A stretch of 64,000 bases of DNA from Paenibacillus sp. 19GGS1-52 (lineage in GTDB: Bacteria > Bacillota > Bacilli > Paenibacillales > Paenibacillaceae), in NCBI RefSeq assembly GCF_022369515.1, contig NZ_CP059724.1:5270001-5334000 (forward strand), given 5' to 3'. The notes under the pieces are model-generated. The model was not told the DNA's origin, ran no database searches, and worked only from the letters and a program-made list of their open reading frames with translations. The number at the start of each line of letters is the position of its first letter. Positions within the stretch are counted from its first letter, which is position 1. Positions 8,293 to 17,673 of the stretch are shown piece by piece. The position numbers and the translations under genes are program-made.

Positions 8293-10527
8293 TTAGTTTT
8301 TGGACTTCATGCTTTTCCGCAGCCGCAAAGCTTCAGTATACACCCTGCGCCAGTCTTTGTCTTCAATAACATCTGGGCTATATTTCGCCTGCTCAAACAG
8401 TCCCAGCAGTGAATAGAGAATTTCGGCAATTGCCGGACGTTCACGGCCCCAACGTGCTACCGCTTCACGCAATGTTTCATACTCTTCTTTTCTCAATCCT
8501 TTACGTTGCATATAGTGAATCCAGCGCTCAGTTTCCGCCACAATTTTCTGATCCGGTGTTAACGGACGCCCATTGCGCAATCGCTGAACCAAGAAACGAA
8601 GATTAAACCGCTGTTGCCAAACCAGGTATGTTAGCCACGCCAATAATACTGCTGCAGCTGCTACGACAGCCCAGTCTCCCAGATGGAATCCTGTCTGTCC
8701 TGCCCCGTCGTTCACTGCCGTTGCTTCGTCCGGCTGATTCTCTTCCTGATCTGTACTATCCAAATCAGGAGTATTCTCATTCTGGGTCAGCAGAGGAACA
8801 TTGAAGCCTGGGGTTGCCTCAACAGGAATCCAGCCATAATCCCCAAAATAGACCTCAGCCCAGGAATGGGCATCTGCATTCGTGATTGTGTAGTTATTAT
8901 TAAGGATTCTTCCTTGCTGTAAAGCCATATTATCCGGTAGCTCTGCTTGTTCTCCAGGCGCATAACCTTTAACCCACCGTGCGGGAATATCCAAAGAACG
9001 GGCCATCGTTACCAGGGCAGTAGAATAATAATCGCAATAGCCCTCCTTCACCTCAAACAGAAAGCTGTCTACAAAATCTGAGCTTGTACTGCGTGATAGA
9101 TCCGGTTCATTGGTATACGGGAACGTTTCCTGTAGATATTGTTGCAAAAGTGCCGTTTTTTCATACGGTGTTTGTCCCGTTGCCGTTATCTCTTCAGCCA
9201 GTTCCTTCACCCTTGCAGGGAAATTACCAGGCAGCTGCAGAAATTGCTTATCAATAGTATTCCCGTCATACAGCTCTGCATAAGTCTTGGTGGTCAGCTC
9301 TTGAACTGGAATGACAGGCACTTCAGCAGTTAACTCATAGGACAGCGGATATTTGCGGTTATTTTCGTCGGTATCCCACAAAAGCTCACTATCCCGGCTT
9401 CTCCAGAACAACCCATTGCTACTATTCTCACCATTAATGGACTCCACCTTGGAGATGGCATAAGGGCCGAAGAGCACCGGATAGTCATTGTTGTTTAACA
9501 ACTTAACCGTCTGTTGCAGCGCTTGGTACTGGACCTTGGGGGCCACAGTAGTCTCCAGATCTTCACCCACCGCTGCACCTTTGAGCGGTCCCCGGTTAAC
9601 TCGATCATTATCTGTCCAGCCACTTCCAGAATAGACGCTGCGAGTCTCTCCGCGCATATAGGTGCGTAAATCCGAGGTCACTGTCATCACGGGTGAATAA
9701 TCAAAGCTGAAGCCTCCGCCCAAATTGCCATCATCCATACTATAGCCGGAGGTGGTGTTGTTCACAGCGGTAATTCCATTATCGGTTTGTAAAATTCCCT
9801 TGGAACTTGAGCCAGAAGACGTCCCCGTTCCATTCCATTCTTTCCATGCCGTATAAGGATCAGTCAGTGTAGGACTTACTTCAGGCATATTAACACCAGT
9901 AATAATAACTAATGAGAAGATGATGGCTATATTAACGACTACTTTAATAGGATAATCCAGCAGGTAAGACCAGCCGTTTGGATATTGAAGTTGGAAATTC
10001 CGCAAATGTTGAGTTACTAGCCAACCCATTGCGGCAAATACCGTCCAAGCTACCTCCTGCCACAATACGGAGGGTGTAAAGGAATCCAAGGCAGCAAAAG
10101 CAGCAATGTTCATGCCTATAAATAGCAAGATGCGAGCCTTAGAGGTTACCCACCATGACGACAGTAGCAGCAAGCCCCAAGCGCCCAATACGAACCAGAG
10201 ATAGGGGAACATCTCGGCAGCTATGTTTGGCAGCTGTTCTCTCAAGGTAAGCAATGGATCGGCAAGGTAAATACCATAGTGAATGAGCATACGGTACATA
10301 ATATAGACAACAACTACTGCTTCCAGCAGCAGCCTGTACACCCATCTGACCGGTAAAAGAATTTCTATAACAGCCACCGTAGTCAGGACAGTCAATACAA
10401 CGGCTGTTGTTACCGCAAGCCAGATCGAATCCGTGTAGGAGACCCACTGCAGCGCAATGATCATAATCCATAATAGACTAATGGAACGGTGCCAGGACGA
10501 CTTCTGTAGATTCAGCCAGCCTCTCAT
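8293..10527 (-). CDS. Membrane transglutaminase-like protein (TgpA type)
   Basis: 744 residues. The N-terminal 220 contain several membrane helices. An extracytoplasmic transglutaminase core follows at about 470-580, with catalytic Cys in KEGYCDYYSTALVTMARS and His in ADAHSWAEVYFGDYGW; the third site reads VEATPGF, as usual in TgpA relatives. A further helix at about 618-640 (WAVVAAAAVLLAWLTYLVW) and a DUF4129-like cytosolic tail close the protein. Only one base separates it from the DUF58 gene, and the MoxR-DUF58-transglutaminase set is a widespread module. Its substrate is unknown; a role in processing envelope proteins is inferred. Confidence 0.92.
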   Translation of the reverse strand: MRGWLNLQKSSWHRSISLLWIMIIALQWVSYTDSIWLAVTTAVVLTVLTTVAVIEILLPVRWVYRLLLEAVVVVYIMYRMLIHYGIYLADPLLTLREQLPNIAAEMFPYLWFVLGAWGLLLLSSWWVTSKARILLFIGMNIAAFAALDSFTPSVLWQEVAWTVFAAMGWLVTQHLRNFQLQYPNGWSYLLDYPIKVVVNIAIIFSLVIITGVNMPEVSPTLTDPYTAWKEWNGTGTSSGSSSKGILQTDNGITAVNNTTSGYSMDDGNLGGGFSFDYSPVMTVTSDLRTYMRGETRSVYSGSGWTDNDRVNRGPLKGAAVGEDLETTVAPKVQYQALQQTVKLLNNNDYPVLFGPYAISKVESINGENSSNGLFWRSRDSELLWDTDENNRKYPLSYELTAEVPVIPVQELTTKTYAELYDGNTIDKQFLQLPGNFPARVKELAEEITATGQTPYEKTALLQQYLQETFPYTNEPDLSRSTSSDFVDSFLFEVKEGYCDYYSTALVTMARSLDIPARWVKGYAPGEQAELPDNMALQQGRILNNNYTITNADAHSWAEVYFGDYGWIPVEATPGFNVPLLTQNENTPDLDSTDQEENQPDEATAVNDGAGQTGFHLGDWAVVAAAAVLLAWLTYLVWQQRFNLRFLVQRLRNGRPLTPDQKIVAETERWIHYMQRKGLRKEEYETLREAVARWGRERPAIAEILYSLLGLFEQAKYSPDVIEDKDWRRVYTEALRLRKSMKSKN

Positions 10528-10528
10528 A

Positions 10529-11773
10529 TCATAGATCCCCTCCTAATACTGCGGGAAGCTCCTGAAGGGAACGGATGTTGTAGCCAGATATATTGTGTGA
10601 TCTCAGTACATCTATCCAGTCGGTATTGCGGCTCATCCCTGAAGGATTGCGCACATGCAGGTGTGAAGGCGTCATTCCCCTGCTCTCTGCCCAGCGTAGC
10701 GTATCCAGCACAGGCTTGCCGCTCTGAGGGCTGATGAGCACGAAATATGAACCTTTGGGGAACATAAGCTGTCCTTTTTCCAGTCTGGAGACTAGCGGGC
10801 CACGGCCTTCCGCATTGATATCAATCAAATATTGAATCATCTTCTGCCGCTCAGCCCCTGATTCCGCAGGGGTAAAGACTTTGGTAGCTCTGTCTAAACA
10901 GCATAGGCCGATGCCGATCCGCTCACGCACACCGAAGCCGAGCAGTGAAGCAGTTACAGAAACCGCCAGCTCAAATTGATTCGAAGACGCGTAAGCCGAC
11001 GCACTGCCGTCCAGAACAAGCATTGTTTTGGGGACGGATTCGTGCTCGAACTCTTTGGATTTCCAGGAACCTGTCTTGGCAGTAGCATTCCAATGAATGC
11101 GCGTCAGACGGTCGCCATAAACGTAATCGCGGACACCATTGATCTGCGTTGTTTCCCGCCGGGATTGCACTAGCGAGACCTGCGGTCCCGCTAGCCGGGA
11201 TTTCCGTTCGTACAGCTGCCAACGCGGGACAAATATGGCACGAGGCAGCACACGAAAATGCCCTTCCGCCATAAATTTCCCTTTGTGCTCAACGAGCCCA
11301 AATATATCCTCACTTAAGATATCCGTCTCGGAGAACATATAACTCCCCCGTTCGAGCATCGGTGTCTGAAAGCGCAGTTCGCCTATTCCCCGCATGCTGG
11401 GAATAACACTTTCCTCAAATACCCATGATTCTCCGTTATGCCGCCGCAGAATCTCTCTGACCACCACATAGGGCAGCGGCAGAAATCCCGGAATGGTAAT
11501 ATTAAGCTTCACGCGTAGATATCCCCCAGCGTATAACAGGTCAGGCTTGTCCTGCTCGGAATACAAGCTGCGTGAGCCCCGAGCCCGCCGGACACCACCC
11601 AAACCTCCAACGATCAAATAAATTAGCAGCACGGAGACCATAATAAAGAGCATAAATGAAGTCTTGCCACCCTGAAAAAGTACATACATTAGGGTAATAC
11701 ACCAAATCGCGAGTATGCCGGCGAGCTTCGCCGGCTGGATAACAGCTGCCGCCGCAGACAAGAAGCGTCTCAT
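10529..11773 (-). CDS. DUF58 domain protein with VWA-like fold
   Basis: 414 residues. Two N-terminal membrane helices (about 14-60) are followed by a beta-rich region, and then the DUF58 signature GVRDYVYGDRLTRIHWNATAKTG with SKEFEHESVPKTMLVLDGSA, where a VWA-like fold begins. DUF58 proteins accompany MoxR ATPases. It starts one base after the MoxR stop and is part of the same three-gene operon. Confidence 0.93.
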   Translation of the reverse strand: MRRFLSAAAAVIQPAKLAGILAIWCITLMYVLFQGGKTSFMLFIMVSVLLIYLIVGGLGGVRRARGSRSLYSEQDKPDLLYAGGYLRVKLNITIPGFLPLPYVVVREILRRHNGESWVFEESVIPSMRGIGELRFQTPMLERGSYMFSETDILSEDIFGLVEHKGKFMAEGHFRVLPRAIFVPRWQLYERKSRLAGPQVSLVQSRRETTQINGVRDYVYGDRLTRIHWNATAKTGSWKSKEFEHESVPKTMLVLDGSASAYASSNQFELAVSVTASLLGFGVRERIGIGLCCLDRATKVFTPAESGAERQKMIQYLIDINAEGRGPLVSRLEKGQLMFPKGSYFVLISPQSGKPVLDTLRWAESRGMTPSHLHVRNPSGMSRNTDWIDVLRSHNISGYNIRSLQELPAVLGGDL

Positions 11774-11774
11774 C

Positions 11775-12731
11775 TTATTGCCTCATCGTAACAGGTACAT
11801 TTATACTCTGCAGAAGCTTCTGCAGCATGGAATCCACACTGACATTGTCCAGACGCGACTCTGGACGCAGCAGAATGCGATGGCCGAGTGCAAACGGCGC
11901 GAGCACCTTCACATCATCGGGAAGCACATAATCACGTTCTTGCAAAAAGGCATAAGCTTTGCAAGCCATCATAAAAGACAACGAGGCCCGTGGACTGGCA
12001 CCTAGCAGCACAAGCGGATGTTCTCTCGTCTGACGTACAACATCCAGCAGATAGTTCAGTACGGGATCGCTTATATAAATTTCACGAATCTCTTCTTGAA
12101 TGGCGGCAATCTCCCCCATAGTTGTTACCGGCAGGAGTCTATCGAGAGGCTGTCCCTCCTGATGGCTCAGCAGTAGACTCTTCTCGGTTGCCGCATCAGG
12201 ATAGCCTAAGCTCATTCGCAGCATAAAGCGGTCTAGCTGAGCCTCAGGCAGCGTATAGGTACCCTCGAAATCAATCGGATTCTGAGTGGCGCACAGCATG
12301 AACGGATGCGGCAGAGGATAAGTCTCGCCGTCCACGGTTACATTCCGCTCCTCCATGACTTCCAGAAGTGCGGACTGGGTCTTGGTTGTAGCACGGTTGA
12401 TCTCATCAGCGAGCAAAATATTCGTCATGACTGGCCCTGGTCGAAAATGAAACATCTCATCCCGCGGATGATACACCGACACGCCGGTTATGTCACTCGG
12501 CAGAATATCCGGGTTGCATTGAATCCGGCGGTATTCGCCTGACATTGATCTTGAGAGTGCCCGAATCAGCTGGGTTTTGCCAGTTCCCGGCACATCCTCA
12601 ATCAGGACATGCCCACCGGCAAGTAATGCCGTCAGCAATAATTGTATTTCAAATGATTTGCCTAGTATGCAGGATTCCAGATTAGTGCGAACAGCATGTA
12701 CTATGTGCATTGATTCTTGACGTACGGGCAT
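11775..12731 (-). CDS. MoxR family AAA+ ATPase
   Basis: 318 residues. Walker A is VPGTGKTQ, Walker B ILLADEINRA, sensor 1 lies in FMLCATQNPIDFEGTYTLPEAQLDRF, and a C-terminal lid helix bundle follows. MoxR proteins act as chaperone-like ATPases on VWA-domain partners; the DUF58 protein encoded next is the likely partner. Start ATG 12731 has AGGAGG ten bases upstream. It heads the operon. Confidence 0.96.
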   Translation of the reverse strand: MPVRQESMHIVHAVRTNLESCILGKSFEIQLLLTALLAGGHVLIEDVPGTGKTQLIRALSRSMSGEYRRIQCNPDILPSDITGVSVYHPRDEMFHFRPGPVMTNILLADEINRATTKTQSALLEVMEERNVTVDGETYPLPHPFMLCATQNPIDFEGTYTLPEAQLDRFMLRMSLGYPDAATEKSLLLSHQEGQPLDRLLPVTTMGEIAAIQEEIREIYISDPVLNYLLDVVRQTREHPLVLLGASPRASLSFMMACKAYAFLQERDYVLPDDVKVLAPFALGHRILLRPESRLDNVSVDSMLQKLLQSINVPVTMRQ

Positions 12732-12840
12732 ATATGGTAAACCTCCTATGTCAGAATAAGCATGATCATTTATATTTTACATGATTCAGGGACCCAAAGT
12801 ACATTATTGCAGTGTATAAATTAAAGAAATATGTACAAGG

Positions 12841-12943
12841 ACAAGTTGAAACGGCTTCGCCGTCCTTTATACGGACGGCACCCATTTCTTCGAGAAAGAT
12901 AAGGATAAATTATTGCGTGAAACCTATAAATTGTTATATTTCA
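12841..12943. repeat. Interspersed repeat family A, full copy 2
   Basis: Intergenic, between the moxR promoter side and the spoVA terminator. It has the same orientation and block order as copy 1 at 1861: ACGGCTTCGCCGTCC hairpin, TTTCTTCGAGAAA hairpin, GATAAGGATAAATTAT, GTGAAACCTATAAATT and a final TTATATTTC. A few substitutions separate the copies, so they are not recent duplicates. Confidence 0.85.
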
Positions 12944-12971
12944 AAAAAAGCTGAAGCGAGGGCTCCAGCTT
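12943..12971 (-). terminator. Terminator of the spoVA operon
   Basis: On the minus strand AAGCTGGAG and CTTCAGCTT pair around a short loop and are followed by TTTTTT at the edge of the family A repeat. It lies about 50 bases after the spoVAE stop codon. Confidence 0.85.
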
Positions 12972-13024
12972 AACTTTTTTGAGGGATTCATACGTCATTT
13001 TATTCTCTTGACACCAGTGTGTTT

Positions 13025-13375
13025 CTAACCCTTTGGTCTTACCACTAAAGCTGCCAGGAATGAGAATACAATCGCTGACGAGATCCCGGCGCTAGTCAAA
13101 CTGAACATGCCGGTGACTACTCCGATCCAACCGTCCTGTTCAAGTTCGGTTAATGCTCCGTGCACTAGGGAATTCCCAAAGCTGGTAATTGGGATGGATG
13201 CCCCTGCCCCAGCGAATTTGACCAAGGGGTCGTACAGCCCGAAAGCATCGGCAATGGCTCCTGCTACAACCAATGTACTCATCGTATGTGCTGGTGTCAG
13301 CGCCAATACATCGAACATCAACTGACCAATTACACAAATAGCCCCTCCTATTAAAAAGGCCCATAAATAAATCAT
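13025..13375 (-). CDS. spoVAE: Stage V sporulation protein AE (SpoVAE)
   Basis: 116 residues, several membrane helices, with the family segments GGAICVIGQLMFD, ADAFGLYDPLVKFAGAGASIPITSFGNSLVHGAL and a C-terminal helix. It is part of the SpoVA channel that imports dipicolinic acid into the forespore and releases it on germination. ATG 13375 overlaps the spoVAD stop (ATGA). It is clearly related to SpoVAC, which shows the same GAGA-VPITGFANS pattern. Confidence 0.95.
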   Translation of the reverse strand: MIYLWAFLIGGAICVIGQLMFDVLALTPAHTMSTLVVAGAIADAFGLYDPLVKFAGAGASIPITSFGNSLVHGALTELEQDGWIGVVTGMFSLTSAGISSAIVFSFLAALVVRPKG

Positions 13376-14406
13376 ACTCCTTCACCTCCGATTTCCAGGG
13401 CTACAGCATGTGCCACACAGGGAATGCTCTCGCCCTGCTGATAGGATAAAGGTGACAGCAAGGCGCCAGTTGCCACAATCAGCACCCGCTTCAGCTCCCC
13501 CTTCTTCATACGTTTCAGAATATGTCCATAAGTTACGACTGCAGAGCAGCCACAGCCACTTCCACCAGCGATCACATATTTTTGCTTGTCCAAATCATAA
13601 ATAAGCAGACCGCAGTCATCAAATTGGGTTTGCTCCATTGGTATTCCCTCTTTTGCCAGCAAGGCTTTAGCTATGGGTAAGCCAACTGAAGCAAGGTCAC
13701 CGGTGATAATTAAATCATAATATCCTGGGGAAAGGGTTGTGTCCCGGAAATGTGCGGTTATTGTATCTGCAGCTGCGGGCGCCATCGCTGTCCCCATATT
13801 AAAGGGGTCGGTAATATCTAAATCCATGACACGTCCGATGGTGGCTGATACGACCTGGATCCCTTTGCCAGAACCGTCATTTTTGCCGATAACTGCACAG
13901 CCAGAACCTGTTACTGTGTATTGGGCGGTTGGTGGTTTTTGAGAACCATATTCGGTCGGGTAACGGAACTGCTTCTCCACTGTACAATTGTGGCTTGAGG
14001 TTCCAGCCAGCACATATTTACTGCCCCCGGAATCTACAATCATTGAGGCGATTGCCAAGCTTTCCATAGAGGTAGAACAGGCGCCGAATACTCCGAGATA
14101 AGGGACACCCAGCTTCCTTGCTGCAAATGAACTACTGATAATCTGATTCATCAAATCTCCACCAACAAAAAATTCCAGCTGCTTCTCATCTATTCCTGCA
14201 TTGTACAGCGCCAGCTGCGAAGCTTTCTCAAATAAGGTGCGTTCTGCCTTTTCCCAGGTTTTTTCCCCCATCTTCAAAGTGTCATAGATGAAGTCAAAAT
14301 CTGCTGCTAACGGTCCTTCTCCCTCCTCGGGTCCGACCACGGCGGAAGAACCTAGAATTACGGGACGAGTAGTGAACTGCCAGGTCTGACTGCCGAGTTG
14401 CTGCAT
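13372..14406 (-). CDS. spoVAD: Stage V sporulation protein AD (SpoVAD)
   Basis: 344 residues with a thiolase-like fold. SpoVAD binds dipicolinic acid on the forespore inner membrane. Segments such as PVILGSSAVVGPEEGEGPL, GVFGACSTSMESLAIAS, GSQKPPTAQYTVTGSGCAV and YVIAGGSGCGCSAVVTYGH match the family. It lies between spoVAC and spoVAE with tight spacing (3 bases to spoVAC, 4-base overlap with spoVAE). Confidence 0.96.
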   Translation of the reverse strand: MQQLGSQTWQFTTRPVILGSSAVVGPEEGEGPLAADFDFIYDTLKMGEKTWEKAERTLFEKASQLALYNAGIDEKQLEFFVGGDLMNQIISSSFAARKLGVPYLGVFGACSTSMESLAIASMIVDSGGSKYVLAGTSSHNCTVEKQFRYPTEYGSQKPPTAQYTVTGSGCAVIGKNDGSGKGIQVVSATIGRVMDLDITDPFNMGTAMAPAAADTITAHFRDTTLSPGYYDLIITGDLASVGLPIAKALLAKEGIPMEQTQFDDCGLLIYDLDKQKYVIAGGSGCGCSAVVTYGHILKRMKKGELKRVLIVATGALLSPLSYQQGESIPCVAHAVALEIGGEGV

Positions 14407-14409
14407 ATC

Positions 14410-14907
14410 TTAGTGCCCACCTCCTAAGCCCAGAAAGGCATAGATTATTCCAATCACGAAGGCTGCCACAGCTCCAAACACAATTACAGAGCCGGCTAGC
14501 TTGAACATGTTCCCGCCAACCCCGAGCACCAGACCTTCGGCACGATGCTCAAGTGCTGCAGAGCACATACTATTGGCAAAACCTGTGACGGGCACCGCAG
14601 TGCCAGCGCCAGCCCATTGAGCCATTTTGTCGTACACTCCAAAACTGGTAAGTATAACCGAAATTAGAATCATCACAGCAACGGTAGGACTCGCCGCCTC
14701 CTTAGAGGTCATTCCGAAAATAGCCATAAAGGCCTCCTGTACGCCTTGTCCAATTACACAGATTAGGCCGCCCGAGAGGAAGGCCCGCAGACAGTTTTTA
14801 AATACAGGTCGTGCTGGCACAAATGGCTTGGACAATTTCTCATAATCCTGTGGAGTCAGGGTATCTAGCCGCAGCTTGACGCCAGATCTTTTGGTTTTTA
14901 CTGGCAA
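14410..14907 (-). CDS. spoVAC: Stage V sporulation protein AC (SpoVAC)
   Basis: 165 residues with four to five membrane helices; in this family SpoVAC behaves as a mechanosensitive channel component for dipicolinic acid movement. GGLICVIGQGVQEAF and WAGAGTAVPVTGFANSMCSAALE are diagnostic. The frame opens at GTG 14916, but that codon is fused to the ribosome-binding site AGGAGG; TTG 14907 sits 7 bases after AGGAGG and gives an MPVKTKRS start, so it is preferred. It is the first gene of the operon. No convincing sigma-G promoter was found by eye upstream. Confidence 0.95.
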   Translation of the reverse strand: MPVKTKRSGVKLRLDTLTPQDYEKLSKPFVPARPVFKNCLRAFLSGGLICVIGQGVQEAFMAIFGMTSKEAASPTVAVMILISVILTSFGVYDKMAQWAGAGTAVPVTGFANSMCSAALEHRAEGLVLGVGGNMFKLAGSVIVFGAVAAFVIGIIYAFLGLGGGH

Positions 14908-15042
14908 AGAGAACACCTCCTGAAGTTAAACGAAGGGGGCCTCATGGCCTTTCATAGTACCTGTGTGGCCCCTCAAACTTGTCTTCGCTTAGAAGTTTCT
15001 CTTATTGTTAGCCATTTATCGCTCCGTTATGTCCCGCAAAGC

Positions 15043-15144
15043 TCAGGAAAAATACAGTAACACCACAACCAGCAGCATAAACAGAACAAATATCAGTACA
15101 GCTTCATTCTCCAAGCCGTACCGATACCGATGTCTCTTTGCCAT
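15043..15144 (-). CDS. Putative 33-residue single-span membrane peptide
   Basis: A short frame runs from ATG 15144 to TGA 15043. It has a basic N-terminus (MAKRHRYRYGLENEA) and then a continuous hydrophobic helix (VLIFVLFMLLVVVLLYFS). This design, a charged or glycine/tyrosine-rich head plus an LxFVLFxLLVVV-like helix, is that of the small YjcZ-type proteins of spore formers. It lies just upstream of the spoVA operon on the same strand. The ribosome-binding site is weak (AGG about 11 bases upstream; GGAG about 20), so expression is uncertain. The similarity to YjcZ is of architecture only. Confidence 0.45.
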   Translation of the reverse strand: MAKRHRYRYGLENEAVLIFVLFMLLVVVLLYFS

Positions 15145-15369
15145 TCTGCTGGCCTGTACGCTCCGAGAGTATACTGGTTTCCTTCCTTTCTGCATACTAT
15201 CCGCTACCCTCATCCCAGATTCGCATCCTTTCTACTGCTCCTGCCATCAGAGCCACTACTGCATAGTATTCGGAGATATTGCGCCCGGTGTTCGTTTGCC
15301 TCAAGCATGGACAAGCGAGCCGACAATGTTCATACTGGATAAGATGATTAACAAAGGAGCGATACGAAT

Positions 15370-16443
15370 ATGAATCAAGAAACTTTGGATTTGTTCAAGA
15401 CTCTGACTGAATTCCCCGCAGCTCCAGGCTTCGAACGCGAACTGCGTGCTTATGTCAAGGATGCTATGGCACCGTATACTGATGAATTCGTACAGGATCG
15501 TCTAGGCAGCCTGTTTGGCGTGCTGCGCGGTGAAGAGAATGGGCCCAAAATTATGGTAGCTGGGCATTTTGATGAGGTTGGTTTCATGGTAACTGGCATC
15601 ACTGACAACGGAATGATCCGTTTCCAGCCGCTGGGTGGCTGGCTGTCCGCTGCTGTAGCTTCACAGCGACTGCAGATCATTACTCGCAAGGGAACGCTGA
15701 CAGGCGTTGTGGGGAGCACTCCCATCCATCTGTTAAGTGATGAAGAGCGGAGCAAGACTGTAGATATCCGCAAGATGTACATTGATATTGGAGCAGACAG
15801 CCGCGAAGAAGCAGAAAGCTTCGGCGTTGCCCCGGGCCAGCAAATCCTGCCGATTTGTCCCTTTACTCCACTTGCCAACCCTAAGAAAATTATGGCTAAA
15901 GCTTGGGATAACCGCTACGGATTGGGTCTGGCCATTGAATTGGTTAAAGAGCTGCATGGTAAAAAGCTGCCAAATACCGTCTTCGCTGGGGCTACTGTAC
16001 AGGAAGAAGTAGGATTGCGGGGAGCACGCACTGCGGCTAATCTGCTCTCACCTGACATTTTCTTCGGTCTGGATGCCAGCGCTGCTGCCGATATGACTGG
16101 AGACCGCCAAGCGTTCGGCCAGCTCGGTCAGGGCGCGTTGCTGCGCATTTATGACCCAACGATGGTCACCCACCGCGGACTGATCGAATACGTTCAAGAT
16201 ACGGCGGATACCCACCGGATCAAATATCAGTATTTTGTCTCCCAAGGGGGAACGGATGCTGGTCAGGTGCATGTCAGTGGAATCGGTGTACCGTCAGCAG
16301 TAATCGGTATCTGCTCACGATACATACACACGGCCTCGTCTGTAATTCACAGCGATGACTATGCAGCAGCCAAAGAACTGCTAATCAAGCTGGTAGAAGG
16401 GCTGGACCGCACAACGCTCCAGACGATTATTGAGAATAGCTGA
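15370..16443 (+). CDS. M42 family metallo-aminopeptidase (YsdC/FrvX type)
   Basis: 357 residues, the family length. Zinc ligands and catalytic residues lie in [11 protein letters not shown] (His and Asp), [24 protein letters not shown] (catalytic Glu pair), FGLDAS and near the C-terminus [13 protein letters not shown]42 enzymes are large tetrahedral cytosolic aminopeptidases that trim peptides, some being glutamyl or lysyl aminopeptidases; some homologues have cellulase-like misannotations. Start ATG has AAAGGAGCG upstream. It is monocistronic and closed by a terminator. Confidence 0.94.
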   Translation: MNQETLDLFKTLTEFPAAPGFERELRAYVKDAMAPYTDEFVQDRLGSLFGVLRGEENGPKIMVAGHFDEVGFMVTGITDNGMIRFQPLGGWLSAAVASQRLQIITRKGTLTGVVGSTPIHLLSDEERSKTVDIRKMYIDIGADSREEAESFGVAPGQQILPICPFTPLANPKKIMAKAWDNRYGLGLAIELVKELHGKKLPNTVFAGATVQEEVGLRGARTAANLLSPDIFFGLDASAAADMTGDRQAFGQLGQGALLRIYDPTMVTHRGLIEYVQDTADTHRIKYQYFVSQGGTDAGQVHVSGIGVPSAVIGICSRYIHTASSVIHSDDYAAAKELLIKLVEGLDRTTLQTIIENS

Positions 16444-16470
16444 TGCTTCATCAGATGATATTAATATGAC

Positions 16471-16508
16471 AAAAAGCCGTAGGGAGGATTATCTCCCTAC
16501 GGCTTTTT
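16471..16508. terminator. Bidirectional terminator between the M42 peptidase gene and mtlD
   Basis: AAAAAGCCGTAGGGAG and CTCCCTACGGCTTTTT form a 16-bp perfect stem with a 6-base loop, with an A run on one side and T run on the other. It serves both the plus-strand peptidase gene and the minus-strand mtl operon. Confidence 0.95.
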
Positions 16509-16524
16509 CATATATTCAAGTGAA

Positions 16525-17673
16525 TTATTTCTTCAGTTTGCCATATTCGGCCATAACGGATTGATGTACTTCATGGTCAGCAGCCATGCCGGTATACTTC
16601 GTAACGGCCGCCTCGACTCCTAGCTCGGCAATAGCAGCTTGAAGCTCTACCGCTTCTGGATCATCTGTTACGTCGAATAACAGAGCAGCAGCCATGGAAC
16701 GGGTCAGTGCAGTATAGCTCAGCCCTCTCTCATAAGCCTGAAGCGCTGGTGACACCAGACGGTCGTTCGGAGACAGCTTCCGGAGCGGAGAACGGCCTAC
16801 ACGAGACACTTCATCGGTCAGCGCAGGGTTGCGGAAGCGTTCAAGGATTTTATCAATATATTTGCTGTGTTCAGCTTTATCGAAGCCATGCTTCTGCACC
16901 AATACGGCTCCGGTCTCCTCTAGCACTTCCCGTACCAGAGCGGTCAATGGCTCGTCAGACATCGCCTGTTGAATAGTTTCGTAGCCACGCAAGTAACCCA
17001 GATATGCAGCTGAGCAATGTCCAGTGTTCACTGTGAACAGCTTGCGTTCAATGTAAGGCTCCAGATTCTCCACATAATGAACACCCTCTATAGGCGTGTA
17101 GCCTGGAATCATTTCCGAGGAATCCACGACCCATTCATAAAAGGGCTCAACAACCACTTTTAGAATATCATCATGTTTCTGGAGCGGAACAATTCGGTCT
17201 ACGGCCGCGTTAGGGAACGCCACAGAAGCATCTGCTTTGCGGCGGGTATCTTCATCCAGCTTCGCATACACGAGCTCTTTGAGCTGCGCACTCCCACCAA
17301 TTGCATTCTCACAAGCGATGATATGCAGCGGTGCTGCAGAAACTGCCACCCGTTTGCTGATGCCTTCTGCAACTGTACCCGCAATAAATTTCAGGATGGA
17401 TACGCCAACAGCTGTTGTAACTATATCCGCTTCGGCAATGGCTGCAGCCACCTCTGCGGCATGGGTTACGCTGCTGAGTGCTGTTACATTATTAACAATA
17501 ACCGTTTCCTGTCCATCGCTGGCCAGTGTCACCGGATATTCTCCACGTTCCTGAAGCTGCGATACGAAATCCTCATTCACATCTACGAAGCATACTTCAT
17601 AACCTGCCTTTGACAAGAGTAGACCGATGAACCCTCTGCCAATGTTGCCCGCACCAAAGTGTACAGCCTTCAT
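16525..17673 (-). CDS. mtlD: Mannitol-1-phosphate 5-dehydrogenase
   Basis: 382 residues. It oxidises mannitol 1-phosphate to fructose 6-phosphate with NAD. The nucleotide-binding loop is HFGAGNIGRGFIGLLL at the N-terminus, with FVDVNE ending the second strand; the catalytic region contains FTVNTGHCSAAYLGYL, and KHGFDKAEHSKYIDKIL is a conserved C-terminal segment. Start ATG overlaps the mtlF stop by one base (TAATG) with GAAGGAGGCG upstream. It is the last gene of the mannitol operon. Confidence 0.97.
   Translation of the reverse strand: MKAVHFGAGNIGRGFIGLLLSKAGYEVCFVDVNEDFVSQLQERGEYPVTLASDGQETVIVNNVTALSSVTHAAEVAAAIAEADIVTTAVGVSILKFIAGTVAEGISKRVAVSAAPLHIIACENAIGGSAQLKELVYAKLDEDTRRKADASVAFPNAAVDRIVPLQKHDDILKVVVEPFYEWVVDSSEMIPGYTPIEGVHYVENLEPYIERKLFTVNTGHCSAAYLGYLRGYETIQQAMSDEPLTALVREVLEETGAVLVQKHGFDKAEHSKYIDKILERFRNPALTDEVSRVGRSPLRKLSPNDRLVSPALQAYERGLSYTALTRSMAAALLFDVTDDPEAVELQAAIAELGVEAAVTKYTGMAADHEVHQSVMAEYGKLKK

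Noticed and set aside
15005-15373. Plus-strand open frame of 122 codons upstream of the M42 peptidase gene
   Set aside because: No ribosome-binding site, no family resemblance, and odd Ser/Thr/Cys-rich composition; it overlaps the better-supported minus-strand 33-residue frame and the peptidase promoter.
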